A DNA stretch of 64,000 bases from positions 185,001-249,000 of the forward strand of contig CAUYUJ010015284.1 in NCBI GenBank assembly GCA_963575745.1. Direction: 5' to 3'. Position numbers and translations under genes: made by a program. The notes under the pieces are model-generated. The model ran no database searches and was not told where the DNA came from. It saw nothing but the letters and a program-made list of their open reading frames with translations. Positions 1-9,999 of the stretch are shown piece after piece (within the stretch, counting starts at the first letter, position 1; every line of letters starts with the position of its first letter). This DNA comes from Prorocentrum cordatum. Its lineage: Eukaryota; Sar; Dinophyceae; Prorocentrales; Prorocentraceae.

Positions 1-850
1 GCACTTGCCTGAGCAGCCAGAGGCGGGCTTCGGCGCCGAGCCGCCCCCCCGCCTGCCTCGAGGACGAAGGGCGTCAGCCAGGCGCCGTGGTAGCGGCCGT
101 GCTTCTCCCGCTCTCTGCGCCTGCTGGCCTCGCCGTGCGTGTCCAGGCGTGCAGCCACGTGCAACTCGGCCTGTATGCCAGCTGCGGGGTGGCGGACAGA
201 GACGTCGAGCCACCGGGCCCCGTCAGTTTCCTGGTACTCCAAGTCAAGGATGGCGCGCTCGAGCTGGCCGTCTGCGCGCTGACGGTCCCATGTCGGCATC
301 CTCTGTGTCTTGGGGGCTTCTAAGCGGTCCATGGGGCCTCTTGGAGCGTCTTGGAGCGTCTTGAATGCTTCGGGGGAGCCTCTTGGGGGGCTCTTGGGAG
401 TCTCTTGGGGGCCTCATTGGGGCCTGTTGGGGCCTCCTGGGCGCCTTGGGGGCCCTCCTTGGGCACTCTCGGAAGCCTTGCGGGCCATCTTGGAGGTACT
501 CGATCAAAGAAGGGGAGGTCCTAGATTGTAGCCCCGCCTCACCCCAGGAGACCAATTCAATTGAACCAACACATGAGGAGCACCAAGAATGTTTGCTTTC
601 TCGTCGATGCCTTCATGAACGCTCCAATCGGTCGCGGCACCTTTCTTACTATTCGTGTCATGCTCGTTGCGTGTAGCCGCTCTCGGAGGGTGCATCTTTG
701 CGTCCCAGAGAGATCATATCGTTTAACCACCTTCCCGTCACAGAGCCTCTTCACAACCCCACTTATCCTTCCTCCTCCTCCTCCTCCTCCTTTTCCTCCT
801 CCTCCGTAGCGATTATGGCTCCACTACGAACTGTGGCCCTGCGGCTCCGT
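1..850. other. Intergenic; CTTGG-type low-complexity repeats and CCT tract
   Basis: No supportable gene. Positions about 310-480 are built from short degenerate units of the form GGGGCCTCTTGG / GCGTCTTGG, a motif family that returns near 58.5-59.0 kb and 62.9-63.6 kb. Positions about 767-807 are a (TCC)n pyrimidine tract. The rest is unique sequence without a recognisable coding segment. Confidence 0.6.
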
Positions 851-852
851 AC

Positions 853-1839
853 TTGTCCGCAGCCGAGGGGTTCGCTCGAGGCGAGCTGCCCCGCAGCAGG
901 CTTTCTTCTTTTCGCGATCACGGCGATCTTCAGGACCTTCAGCTCCGCGTCCAGACCCACTGGCAGAACGAGACCCCTCGAGAGCTGCAGCGGCTGGCCA
1001 ACAACAACGCGCGGGAGATAGCGACGGACCTGCTCGGCCTCACGGACCTGAGCACATTCTTCTATCACCACGTGCCAGACGTCAAGTTGCGGAAGATTTG
1101 GAAATGTTTCCTACGTTCTTTGGTGGAGAGCTTCCAGCCGCTGGCACGCTGATTGGTGGCTTACCTACCCAACGAGATCATGATGCTCCTCCTCTGCTTG
1201 GCGACCTGGTTGGAACAAAGGCTGGCGGCATTGGGAATGGAGCCGATCGCGGCGGCGACAGCGCAGTTCACGGCAACGGCAAATTCTCTCATTGTTCAGC
1301 AGCAACAGCTCTGCAATGCACAGGTGTACGAGTTCCTGGCGGTCAGCGAGCAGAACGCGTCCCACCTCGAGGTGCATGACAAACGTATTCACGAACTCCA
1401 ATCTCGAGCAGACAAAGTGGAAGCAGATCAACAACGAATGCGACAACACATTCATGCGATGGAACAGACATTGGCTATGGCAGAAGCGGCAGTCCCTTCT
1501 GACGTCCGGGAGCTTGCGACTTGGGGCCGCGTGCCAGACCCTACAGTGTTCAGCATTGGAACCCCGAGAGCAATGGCGCCAGCGGCTATCAAGACGGCGC
1601 TGGCGGAATGGTCTTGCGCATCTGGTGATCCCGATGATCAACTTATTCTTCATGGTGGTGTGCCTCAGCGACGCTTCCACTTGCAAGTTCAAGACGGAGC
1701 GGCTGCCTCTGCTCGAGCCTTGGCACTCTCTCGAGCACGCAAGACGTCAACTGGCTTTCGTACCTTCAGTGGTTTCGACGCAGGAGGCGCCCATGCACCT
1801 GCATACGACAGCGCTGACAAGAACGCCAAGCAAGTCTAA
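853..1839 (+). pseudogene. LINE A ORF1-like coiled-coil protein, one in-frame stop
   Basis: A single frame runs through 853-1839 and is interrupted only by TGA at 1150-1152. The N-terminal part is mixed and contains a short stretch HHVPDVKLRKIWKCF. The part after the stop has a hydrophobic segment, then a long Gln/Glu/Lys-rich region (about codons 70-120 after the stop) with heptad-like spacing, for example RADKVEADQQRMRQHIHAME, suggesting a coiled coil. The end contains an RFHLQVQ-like strand followed by Arg/Lys-rich residues. In LINEs ORF1 binds the element RNA; that role is inferred here from position upstream of the endonuclease, not from a recognised signature. Confidence 0.6.
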
Positions 1840-2230
1840 CTGGAACTCCAAACAAAACGCCCCCCGCGCATCACCCAGGACGCTTTCGCAGAGCACCGTG
1901 TCGGGGCGCGGCGGGCCAAGGGCATCGTCACCTTTGATGCATTGCCGCTCGTGGCCGTCGGAGTTCAAGGACCAGGTGAACCTTTCGCACTACGGTGGGA
2001 CATGCCTATCCTCGCCCGCTTCAAGATTGACAAGCAACCATTCGTGGCTGCGTTTGGACTGGCGTTCGCTAGCATGGATACGTCCACGTGGTTTAGTTAA
2101 CAGACGATGGTCGCCATGGACCTCTGTTCAGGAGCGGCGAAATGGCACGATCATTTCTTGACATGTCAGAAGCCTGCTTTCTTGCAAACCTCACCGTCGC
2201 ACAGCGACGCTTAACAAGCTCGCCCAGTTA

Positions 2231-2960
2231 TTGCGAATGGGGGTTGTGATTCTACTTCAAGAATGCAGCGGAACGCTGGGTGCGCTGACAGCGGCGCTGG
2301 CGACCTACCCGTGCCCGTGCAAGATCTTTTTGTTCAACCATCTCCCACAGAAGGCTGGTGGCGCTGCATTCTTGGTGCCCGTGGATGTTAGAGGCCAAGA
2401 TGACCCACAGGTTCGATTTCAACATCAACTTCTAGCTACTGGCAGGGCCCCCCATCTCACCATCATAAATGACACTGACAAGTCCACCATGGAGATTCTG
2501 AAGGCTCGCAACTTTGAGTTGGACAGCCAAGCGCAGGGCACGATACAGGTTGCATGGGAAGAGCTTGTCGATTGGAACATTCGAGACCCCGCTATGAGAG
2601 CATTCCTGGCTGCCGGTGACTTCAACATCAAGTCGGGCCCGACGCGCAGCTACGTGGACCCCGCGCCGGCAGATTTCTTCCCTGGCACTGTTCCTGCAGA
2701 ACGTAGTCGTGGACCCCTGCAAGCAAATTGGGAACGTCTCTTCTCCATGCTCGCTGGAATCCTGGCAGACTGCCCCGCGCGCCATTGCAGAGATACGGCA
2801 ACCGCGGCCACGCTGGACCGAGTCTCTATCGGAACTCCAGCTCACTTTCTGCTAGATGTCGAAGTTTAGCTGAGGTTGACATTGACGCGGGCGCCATCTC
2901 CGACGCCAGGTTCAGTGACCACGCGCCGATCGTTCTTCACCTTCGCGACCGCGCTCGGCA
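2231..2960 (+). pseudogene. LINE A EEP-type endonuclease domain (frameshifted)
   Basis: The EEP nuclease nicks the target DNA to prime reverse transcription. Its diagnostic blocks are visible in order: VILLQECSG (metal-binding Glu), AFLAAGDFNI (Asp/Asn of the catalytic centre), LDRVSIGTP, and SDHAPIVLHL (catalytic Asp-His pair at 2913-2939). The first three share the frame of 2231-2869. The SDH block is in another frame, so at least one indel separates them. Spacing between blocks is typical of the family. The domain sits between ORF1 and RT, as in APE-type LINEs. The protein cannot be made as one chain from this copy. Confidence 0.82.
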
Positions 2961-3638
2961 TCATCAACCGACCAGCATTCCTGCGCGTGTATTTAGTGAC
3001 CCACGCTACGGGGAGATCCTTGGACAACTGTTCGGCGCGGCTCAACGCGATCGGTTTCCCGTTGCGTGCCAGTGACTTTGCGTGGGGGACTTCATGGCGG
3101 AGGCTTCCCGTCAGGTCCGTGGCGAACTACAGCGACTTCCGATCTCGGCTGAAGACTCCCGTGCCGAGGGGGGTGCATCATCGCCCTGAGAGCAGTAGCC
3201 AGATGCGTCTGGCGCAACGACATCTACACGGCCCAGAAGCTGAAGGCCACCGCCGCCGACGGCGAGCGCTCCCCCCACGTGGCCGACGGCGCCGTTGAGC
3301 TCCTCGACAGGCAGGAGTCCGCCCTCATCTCGCGCGCCGCCCTTTACGAGTTCGGACAGATGGAGGCCAGACTTGCTGAAAGCAGGGCGCCCAAAGGGGA
3401 GGGGCGGCGGTCGAGGATGAGAGGCGAGCGGCAAGGGTGCACGAGAGGCGCTCTTCCCACTGGGCCCCAAAGGCCCATCGTCTCGATCTTGCGGGGATCA
3501 GACCCGAAAGCCGGCAGGAGTCCCAGGCTGTGACCAGGGGCCCCGAGCAGATTGCGCCCGCTCTGACCTCCCATTGGGGGCCCATCTGCGGCGCCAAAGC
3601 AGTCCAGGAGGAGGCCCTTCAGGAGTGCCTCGGCGAAG

Positions 3639-4645
3639 TTGCCCCTCAGCGAGACCTTGCCACTGAGACTCCCAACAGAACCCGAACTAGGACGCCCCCT
3701 TGAACTTGCCCGTCGGTCAGCCCCTGGCCCTGATCAACTTTCGTACGCGGCATGGATAGCTCGGCCCGAACAACTGACTGTCCCACGTAAGCTTATGACA
3801 TATCTGTACGGCGGCCATGCGGTACCCTTGGAGCTCAATGATAGCCTCTTCGCTTTTCTCCCCAGAGGTTCGGAGCCCGAAGGCGCCCAGGGGGTGCGCG
3901 CGGTCCCCGGGGAAGGTTCGTCCGCTTAGGCTCAGGAATACGGACACTGAGACCACGGCCTCTGCCACCAGCTTCCAAATCCGCCAGGTTGCCTAAGAGC
4001 GCGCCCACGAGGCTCAACCAGGTTTCATCCCAGGGCGCGATTTCTGGTTCAACGTCATCTCGTTGGACGCCGGGGCCCGCAAGGCCAGCGTCGCTCCCGA
4101 GGCAGAGGAGGGCCTCCCGATCTTCGCCGCCTACGATGTGGAAGCGGCTTTCCCGTCTCTTGGCCACCAATGCTTGTTTGAGATTATGAGTAGGATGGGC
4201 TCCCGCCAGGCTTCCTGAACTTCATCCATGCGTTATACGTTTTACCCAGAGGCTTTGCTAATATTCAAAATCGAATCGTTGTCCAATTTCATCTCTGCTC
4301 GGGGTTCCTGCAGGGGCGCCCGTTATCTGGTTCCCTTTGGGGTCTTCCATCTTCCGATCCCTGCGCGCAGCCACTCAGCTCCCGCAGGCGAGGCACCACA
4401 AGGGCTCTCTCGGGGGTTGTGCTGACGATGTAGGGGTGGTGGTGCCTCGCCTTCGAGACCTGGTAAGTGTTTGCAGGACGTGGAGCGTTTTGCTTTTTCT
4501 CAGGCTCCAAGGGGCCACATGCGTCCTGGTCCCACTGTGGACCGAGTGCACGGACGTTGTCCAGGACAGGGTCCGAAACGAGCTCCGTAGGTGGATCGGG
4601 CACTGGGCCAACTTTAAGATCGCTGGCCATATGGTCGACCTATGA
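3639..4645 (+). pseudogene. LINE A reverse transcriptase (three frames, RT blocks intact)
   Basis: RT blocks appear in the correct order: RRSAPGPDQLSYAAW in the frame of 3639-3929, GFIPGRDF then AAYDVEAAFPSLGHQCLFEI from 4021 (catalytic Asp codon 4135-4137), SGFLQGRPLSGSLW at about 4295-4337, and GCADDVGVVVPRLRDL with the paired Asp codons at 4424-4429. The last block has Ala in place of the more usual Tyr/Phe before DD in the track as written, a common LINE variant. The block with FLQGRPLSG is in a different frame from both neighbours. RT copies the element RNA at the nicked target. Loss of frame shows the copy is inactive. Confidence 0.87.
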
Positions 4646-5244
4646 GTTGAAATGAGCCCCGCAGCCACACTTTGCATGATTTGGGCTACCGCGGGAGAGG
4701 AGTGGTGGTCGCAGCAGAGAAGTGGTGCTCCGTCTGTTCTTTCACCAATTCTGCATAACACCACAGCCCTCTCGACCCCTTCGCATCTCGCCCAACTGTT
4801 TCCTTTCCCTGCTATGATTCGCATGCTCGAACATCAGGCTTTGCACGAGCTGCTCAGGCTGCCGCCGAACAGCCTCAGTCTTGCTGATCTGACCGCCCTG
4901 CCATCGTTGCTCGCCATTGCCCCGTCCTCGGTCTCATTGCTTGGATGGGCTGGCAGCTGGGGCGCCTCATTTGGTGCAATGAGTCATACCTGACAGCGTG
5001 CACTGCACTGCCTGACAGTATATGCTCAAGACAATGCTACGCTAGCGCGCTTCATCGCAGGCAAATGCTCTGCGCCCTGCTGGAAGCGCCCTTTTTCGAC
5101 TGCACAATTCATGGAGCGAGCGAGGCTTCCGCCCCCCCCCCCCCTTCCAGGATAAGCGCGGGTGGCGCGCAGTGTTTCGCGCGGCGCGCGAGCACGCCAA
5201 GCTAGCTTTGCAGGAAGCTCACCGCCCGCACCCACGGCGCATCT

Positions 5245-5740
5245 TTGCACGCGCGCTTCGAGCAGCCGCTCTTCCGGACTCATTCCTTAAGACGCTGGGT
5301 AAACGCCTTCTCGCGTGGCAGGTCCCGGCTCCAGGGGGCTGAGGTCGGCGGAGTTGTACGAGCCCGACGTGATTGCATCTGGGGCTGCACAGAGCCCGAC
5401 GATATTCCATACTACCTGCGTTGCAAGAGAATGTATCACCATATAGCAGTGCACCCTACCTGGAGAAGGCGCCATTTTCCCGGTTCACCGATTATATTGT
5501 TGGGGCTGGGGGTGGCGTCTGACAACGGGCGGGCGGGATCGGAACCTTCACGCGAAGAATGCTTGAAGGCGGTCGCCTTGGCATTCCACATGTATCACAA
5601 GGCGAAGGATTTTGCTCAGAAGACACCAGTGTCTCTTGAGCGCGCATACGACATTCGAGGTGCTGCAGAGCTGGCACTCAAGCGGTGGGGTGGTCTCATC
5701 GAACTCGTGCTCTGCCTTTCTCTCTATTATGTGGGTGGTG
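5245..5740 (+). pseudogene. LINE A C-terminal segment with Cys cluster
   Basis: The frame 5245-5907 contains CIWGCTEPDDIPYYLRC at about 5374-5424 followed by a His-rich stretch (MYHHIAVHPT). This is the knuckle-like C-terminal module that follows the RT in many LINEs. Next comes LKAVALAFHMYHKAKDF, a helical block I regard as typical of the same C-termini in dinoflagellate elements (from memory, not checked). After about 5690 the frame becomes low complexity (GGGWWF region), which I take as sequence beyond the element. Role: probably nucleic-acid binding. Confidence 0.7.
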
Positions 5741-6384
5741 GGTGGTGGTTTGATGCTAGTATTGGGGTGGGGAGGGGGGAAAGGTCGAGGCACCTGAGGC
5801 GTCGGCATGTTGTGGTCGATGACTCTCCCGCAGTGCCCTGTGCCTCTCAACTCTCGATTGAATCTGGCGCGTTTCGAGCGCCATCTTTTTGTGGGCTTTG
5901 TTGGTGAAGTGGCAAAGGGTTGCGACGCCCGTCGGGAGGCCGAAAACGAACCCAAGCGCCACCTAGCAGGAGCCCACTCTCCCTCAGTCGATGCGTTCGC
6001 GTCGGCCGAGGTCGAGGTCGGCGGTCGGACGGACCTTTTCGGGTACGTCGTCTCCTCCTCCTTCTCCTCCGTCCCATCCCCATCATCCCTCCTCGGGTTT
6101 CCCTTCCTTTTCCAGCTCCTTCTTCTTTCCTCCCTCTGTCTTTCTTTATGATGTTTCTCCCCATGTGAGTGTTCATCTTTCCCCATCCTCCTCATCACCA
6201 TCGTCCTGCATGGTTCATGATACTGGCGCGTTCCGACCAAAACTTCGAGGCGGATCCGGCCGCAACGACGTTGCTTCAGCAGGCCCCGAACAGGTACACC
6301 AACATCCAAAGTGATCATATATCCTCGATATACCCCCCGCCCCCCCTTCCTTCAGCTATTCGGTGGTATACTGAGTGAGGGAAT

Positions 6385-6660
6385 GCGCGGGGGAGGATGA
6401 GGAGGAGGAGGAGGAGGAGGGGGAGGAGGAGGAGGAGGAAGAGCGGAGGAAGGAGGAGACAAGAGCAGCAGCAGGAGGAGCAGGAACATTCGGAGGAACG
6501 GGAGGATAAGCAAGGCAAGAGGAGGAGGAGGAGGAGGAGGAGGAGGAGGAGGAGGAGGAGGAGGATGAGGAGGAGGAGGAGGAAAAGGACATTGAGGAGG
6601 AACAGGAAGGAGGAGGACGGGGAAAGAGGAGGAAGGAGATGAGGGGGAAAAGGAGGAGCA
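6385..6660. repeat. (GGA)n purine tract
   Basis: Almost pure GGA/GAG triplets with GCA interruptions near 6460-6480 and 6658-6690. The complementary strand yields a Ser/Pro/Leu-rich open frame that is an artefact of the triplet. Confidence 0.95.
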
Positions 6661-7366
6661 ACAGCAGCAACAGGAAGAGGAACAGCAGCAGTCCGATGTG
6701 TACGCCCTATAAGCCCTATAAGCCCGACGTGCCCTGTAAACCATAAAAGCCCTGTAAGACCCATAAGCTTTGTAATTGCTACTACAAGCCCTACTCGCTC
6801 TAATAACCTTTTTGTCCCTATAAGCCATGTACTCCCTAAACGCCTTATAAATCCATTCAGCGCTATAAGCCCTACAAGGCCTACGAGCAGCGACGAGGCG
6901 TCGACGGGGCGGCGACGGCGACAACATAGCCGCCAGACCCGCACGCAGTGCCTTTGAAAACGAGTAAGAGACCCTAAGTGCAAGCACCGTTAGGAGAAAA
7001 ATCATAGAGAGTTCCCTAGGCCACCTAAAGCCCTAAAGGGCTGATGGGATTACATTGCGATCCGATGTTTACGCCTATCTGGAGACACGTGCTAGCCCGT
7101 TCGAAGTAACATCTTCTAGAGGGCTCAATCGGGCAGCGGGTACGTTACAGAAAGAAGCGTCGATATACTTGGAGCCTGGGGGCATGGGTTAGGGCCCTAG
7201 AGGGGCCCAAGAAAGCTCCGAGAAGGCCCCAAGTGGGCCGTTCGCGAACGCCCTGGCGCGAACGCGTGGCATTCCGACGCGAACTTCTAGCATTTCGATG
7301 CGAACGCCCCGACGCGAACGCCCAGCATTGCATGTGCAACGCACGCCTTGGAGGGCCCAAGACCTG

Positions 7367-7421
7367 GCAATTGGGGGGGCATGACGCCCCCCCAGTTGCA
7401 AGGCATTGCCCCCGCAATGCC
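7367..7421. repeat. Two adjacent hairpin-forming inverted repeats
   Basis: Hairpin 1: positions 7367-7380 pair with 7386-7399 over 14 bases with one G-T pair and a 5-base loop (ATGAC). Hairpin 2: GGCATTGC at 7402-7409 pairs perfectly with GCAATGCC at 7414-7421 around a CCCC loop. Two bases separate them. No U-tract follows, so this is not a bacterial-type terminator; the function is unknown. Confidence 0.8.
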
Positions 7422-8309
7422 TGGCAAATGCCTTCTCTCGAAACAGCGAATGCCAGGGATGAGGGGGCCCATGCCCGGCAACTGGGCACTTGCAGGCTTG
7501 CAGGGGGGCGTTGTGGGCCGTTTTCCCGACATGGCTCGCGCGATGCCCGGCAGCTTGGGGGGAACATGATGCCCACCCCTGTTCCCAGGCATGAGTGGGT
7601 CCATGCCATGCGTTCGAGCTTTTGGGTTCGGCGTTGGCCGAAATCTTCTTGGAGGGGCCCGAAAGCCCTGGGGTTCCCAAGAGGGCCCCGGAAGGGCTCC
7701 AGCAGGGTCCACATGGCAGTGAAGGTTCTGTCACGTGAGCGTTCGCTCGCGTGACCGAACTGTCTTGGGCCCCTCTTGGGACCCTCTTGTGGCTTTCTCG
7801 GAGCCCTTAACTCAGAGCGTGAATTACCTACCCCGCTTTCGCTTCCAGGCACAGCCAAGTCATACCATACGCCTCCTCGTCAAGCGGCCTGACCAGTACA
7901 GGCCGTAGTTTGGCATCGCTTGGTATCTCTTGGAAGCGAGGGTGGTCAAAAGCGAGGTAGGTTTGTTTGCCCCCTATTAACAGTCTTCAAGGCTGGCTTC
8001 GGGATGCCCACTTCGGGCTAGCATGGCTGATTATAGCTATGGGGCTTGTACGGGTAAGCGTATACGCACGCATGTATGCGGGTGAACACCTGCCTTGAGC
8101 TTACAAGAGCTTACAAGATTAGACCATCCGCTTCAAACTATTTCCATGACAAGCCAAATCGATTCTACAGATGATGAAAGCCAGGCCCTTGTGCGCTTGG
8201 AGCTCACGCTCGTGCTCCTTCGTTCTTCTGCATCCTCCCCCTTCCGCTCTCCCCTTCTCATGCCCCTCCTTGTCCTGCTGTTGATGTCGCTTGCTCTCGA
8301 TGGGGCGTT

Positions 8310-8490
8310 CCTGTCCCTCTTCCTCCTCCTCCTTCTCCTCCCGCTCCCTTCTCCTTCTCCTCCTTCTCCTCCTCCTCCTCTCCATCCTCATCCTCATCCT
8401 CCTGTTCCCCTTCTCCTTTTGCTCCTGCTTTCTGCTCCTGCTCCTCCTCGTCTTGCTCCTCCTCTCCTCGTCTTCCTCTTCCTCCTCCTT
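8310..8490. repeat. (TCC)n pyrimidine tract
   Basis: Imperfect CTC/TCC triplets interrupted by TG. Open frames here are low complexity on both strands. Confidence 0.9.
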
Positions 8491-8604
8491 CCTGGCTCAG
8501 AATACTGCCACCTGGCTGACTCTTGCACCGCAAGTTACGGTGGAGTCGCTAGCGCGCGCGGAGTCGGAGCAGAACAATCCTCACATGGACTCGGAGGGTC
8601 CCGA

Positions 8605-8750
8605 TATATACGCCACGTCGTTTCGTCTACCAGACAGACAAGGAGTTCGGCGCGCAATTCGGTGTATAGACACTCCCACGTCCCACAGGTTGGGCAGCTG
8701 GGGCGTCTATACACCTAGCCCCTTGGCCGACCACACGACGTGGTATGTAC
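8605..8750. repeat. Nested inverted repeats, foldback/MITE-like structure
   Basis: Inner arms GGTGTATAGAC (8661-8671) and GTCTATACACC (8705-8715) are perfect reverse complements. Outer arms CCACGTCGT (8613-8621) and ACGACGTGG (8735-8743) are also perfect and nest around the inner pair. AT-richer flanks (TATATACG, GTATGTAC) extend the similarity weakly. The layout resembles the remnant of a short foldback element; no target-site duplication was identified. Confidence 0.55.
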
Positions 8751-9124
8751 ACCGAGCCCCTCTCACGTATGCAGGCGTCCGCCCGTCTCCCATCCAGCCC
8801 GCAGCCCCCACAGCCCCGGGGACCGCTGGGCCACCTCTGCCGGGGGGGGAGGGGTCGCGCAGCGTAGGTGGAGACGTTGCTGCAGATGGTGCAGCGGACC
8901 CGGGACAATTTGCCGCTGGTGGTCAACCTTCTCCCAACAGGCTCCTCCTCCTGCCTCTTCCCTCCCCTCCTCCCCTCGGAAAAGAGACATCGGCATCGAC
9001 ATGTGTTCCAGCGTGGGCCCCACAAAGAGCGTTACTGCACCATGGAATTGGACACTATGCGATGTATGCTTATATTATGAAAGCTATTTCGAATATGTAG
9101 AGTGAAACCGGCTATAGAGGTGAA

Positions 9125-9265
9125 AGCTATGCAGTGTTAAGTTCTGTGGTGAAAGCTTTGTCGTACAGGATTTGCGGCGTGAGCTTTGGAGATGGAACAT
9201 CAGCAGTGCAAGCTATGTGGTGTAAGCTATGTGGTGTAAGCTTCGTGGTGAAAGCTGTGTGATGT
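9125..9265. repeat. AAGCTATGTGGTGT-type minisatellite
   Basis: Repeated 14-16-base units such as GCAAGCTATGTGGTGTAAGC with substitutions. The reverse complement (ACCACATAGCTT) is the unit found at about 32060-32260 and 42780-43020, so the same family occurs in opposite orientation elsewhere in the window. Confidence 0.75.
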
Positions 9266-9277
9266 TAGCTCAGAGCA

Positions 9278-9545
9278 CGAGGCGCCCACGAGGCGGTACG
9301 GGCGGTAATCGTGCGCAGACCCAACGCATCCTCGAAGCACGCGGCGCCCACGAGGCGCCCACGAGGCGCCCACGAGGCGGCAACGGTGGCAACGTGGTGC
9401 AAACCCAGCGTGCCCCCCCAAGCGCGGGGCGCCCACGAGGAGCCCACGAGGCGCCCACGAGGCCGCAATGTGGCGCAAACCCAACGTACCCCCCAAGCAC
9501 GGCGCGCCCACGAGGCGGCACGGGTGGCAACGTGGCGAACACCTT
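9278..9545. repeat. GCGCCCACGAG minisatellite with longer CAAACCCA unit
   Basis: An 11-base unit (GCGCCCACGAG) is tandem several times, for example around 9345-9375. It sits inside a longer unit of about 70 bases that also contains GCAACGTGG(C/T)GCAAACCCA and CCCCCCAAGCACG. No indication of a gene. Confidence 0.85.
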
Positions 9546-9884
9546 AGCGCCTGGGGCCCTCCCAGGTCACTGGGACCATCAGAAATCAAAGTGCTGGCCT
9601 TGGAAGAACCCAGGCCAGGACACGTTGCCACCGGGACCTCTTGTTTGCAAGCTTCCCCAGTCCACTAGGAGAAGGAGGAGAAGGTCCGACATTTTCGCTC
9701 GACTGTAGGCGCATGGCCGTTGTGTAGTTCTCGCTAAAGTGCACCATTGCATGCAACCCTCTCCTTCCCATCCCTCTGGTGAGTGGGTCGTCCTCGTCAT
9801 CTTGGCCGTCTGCATTTTGCCGCCATCTTCCTCGTCGCTCCCTACGCTGCTTGGCTGTGATCGCCGTGGCAAGGGTGAGGAGGG

Positions 9885-9935
9885 TCGAGGAGGAGGAGGA
9901 GGAGGAGGAGGAGGAGGAGGAGGAGGAGGGAGCGG
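9885..9935. repeat. (GGA)n tract
   Basis: About 17 GGA/GAG triplets. The surrounding sequence (9550-10300) shows no convincing coding signal on either strand. Confidence 0.9.
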
Positions 9936-9999
9936 GGTGGAGGGCGACGAGCAGCAGGATTCGTTGGGCCTGGCGGCCTCGGCATGCGGGGCGCGCGAA

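Larger units (their letters stand above)
853..5740 (+). mobile_element. LINE A: degenerate near full-length non-LTR retrotransposon
   Basis: One strand carries, in the expected order, a coiled-coil ORF1-like segment, an endonuclease/exonuclease/phosphatase (EEP) domain, reverse-transcriptase blocks and a Cys-containing C-terminal segment. This is the architecture of apurinic-endonuclease-type LINEs common in dinoflagellate genomes. The parts lie in different reading frames with internal stops, so the copy is dead. Element ends are not sharp: no poly-A tail or target-site duplication was found, and the limits are those of the first and last recognisable coding piece. The element is on the same strand as LINE B, LINE C and the polycystin gene. 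Confidence 0.85.
5741..8600. other. Gene-free stretch: GGA tract, TATAAGCC repeats, hairpins, TCC tract
   Basis: No gene is supportable. About 6030-6150 is pyrimidine-rich. About 6385-6660 is a (GGA)n purine tract that creates long meaningless Ser/Leu/Arg frames. About 6705-6880 contains degenerate copies of a 9-base unit like CCTATAAGC. About 7230-7570 is rich in short inverted repeats built on GGCATTGC / GCGAACGC. About 8310-8490 is a (TCC)n tract. Confidence 0.7.

Noticed and set aside
6315-6983. Opposite-strand Leu-rich frame resembling membrane helices
   Set aside because: Leu/Ser runs are translated TCC triplets.
7145-7858. 237-codon opposite-strand frame over the hairpin region
   Set aside because: Built from GGCATTGC-type inverted repeats; no domain and both strands open.
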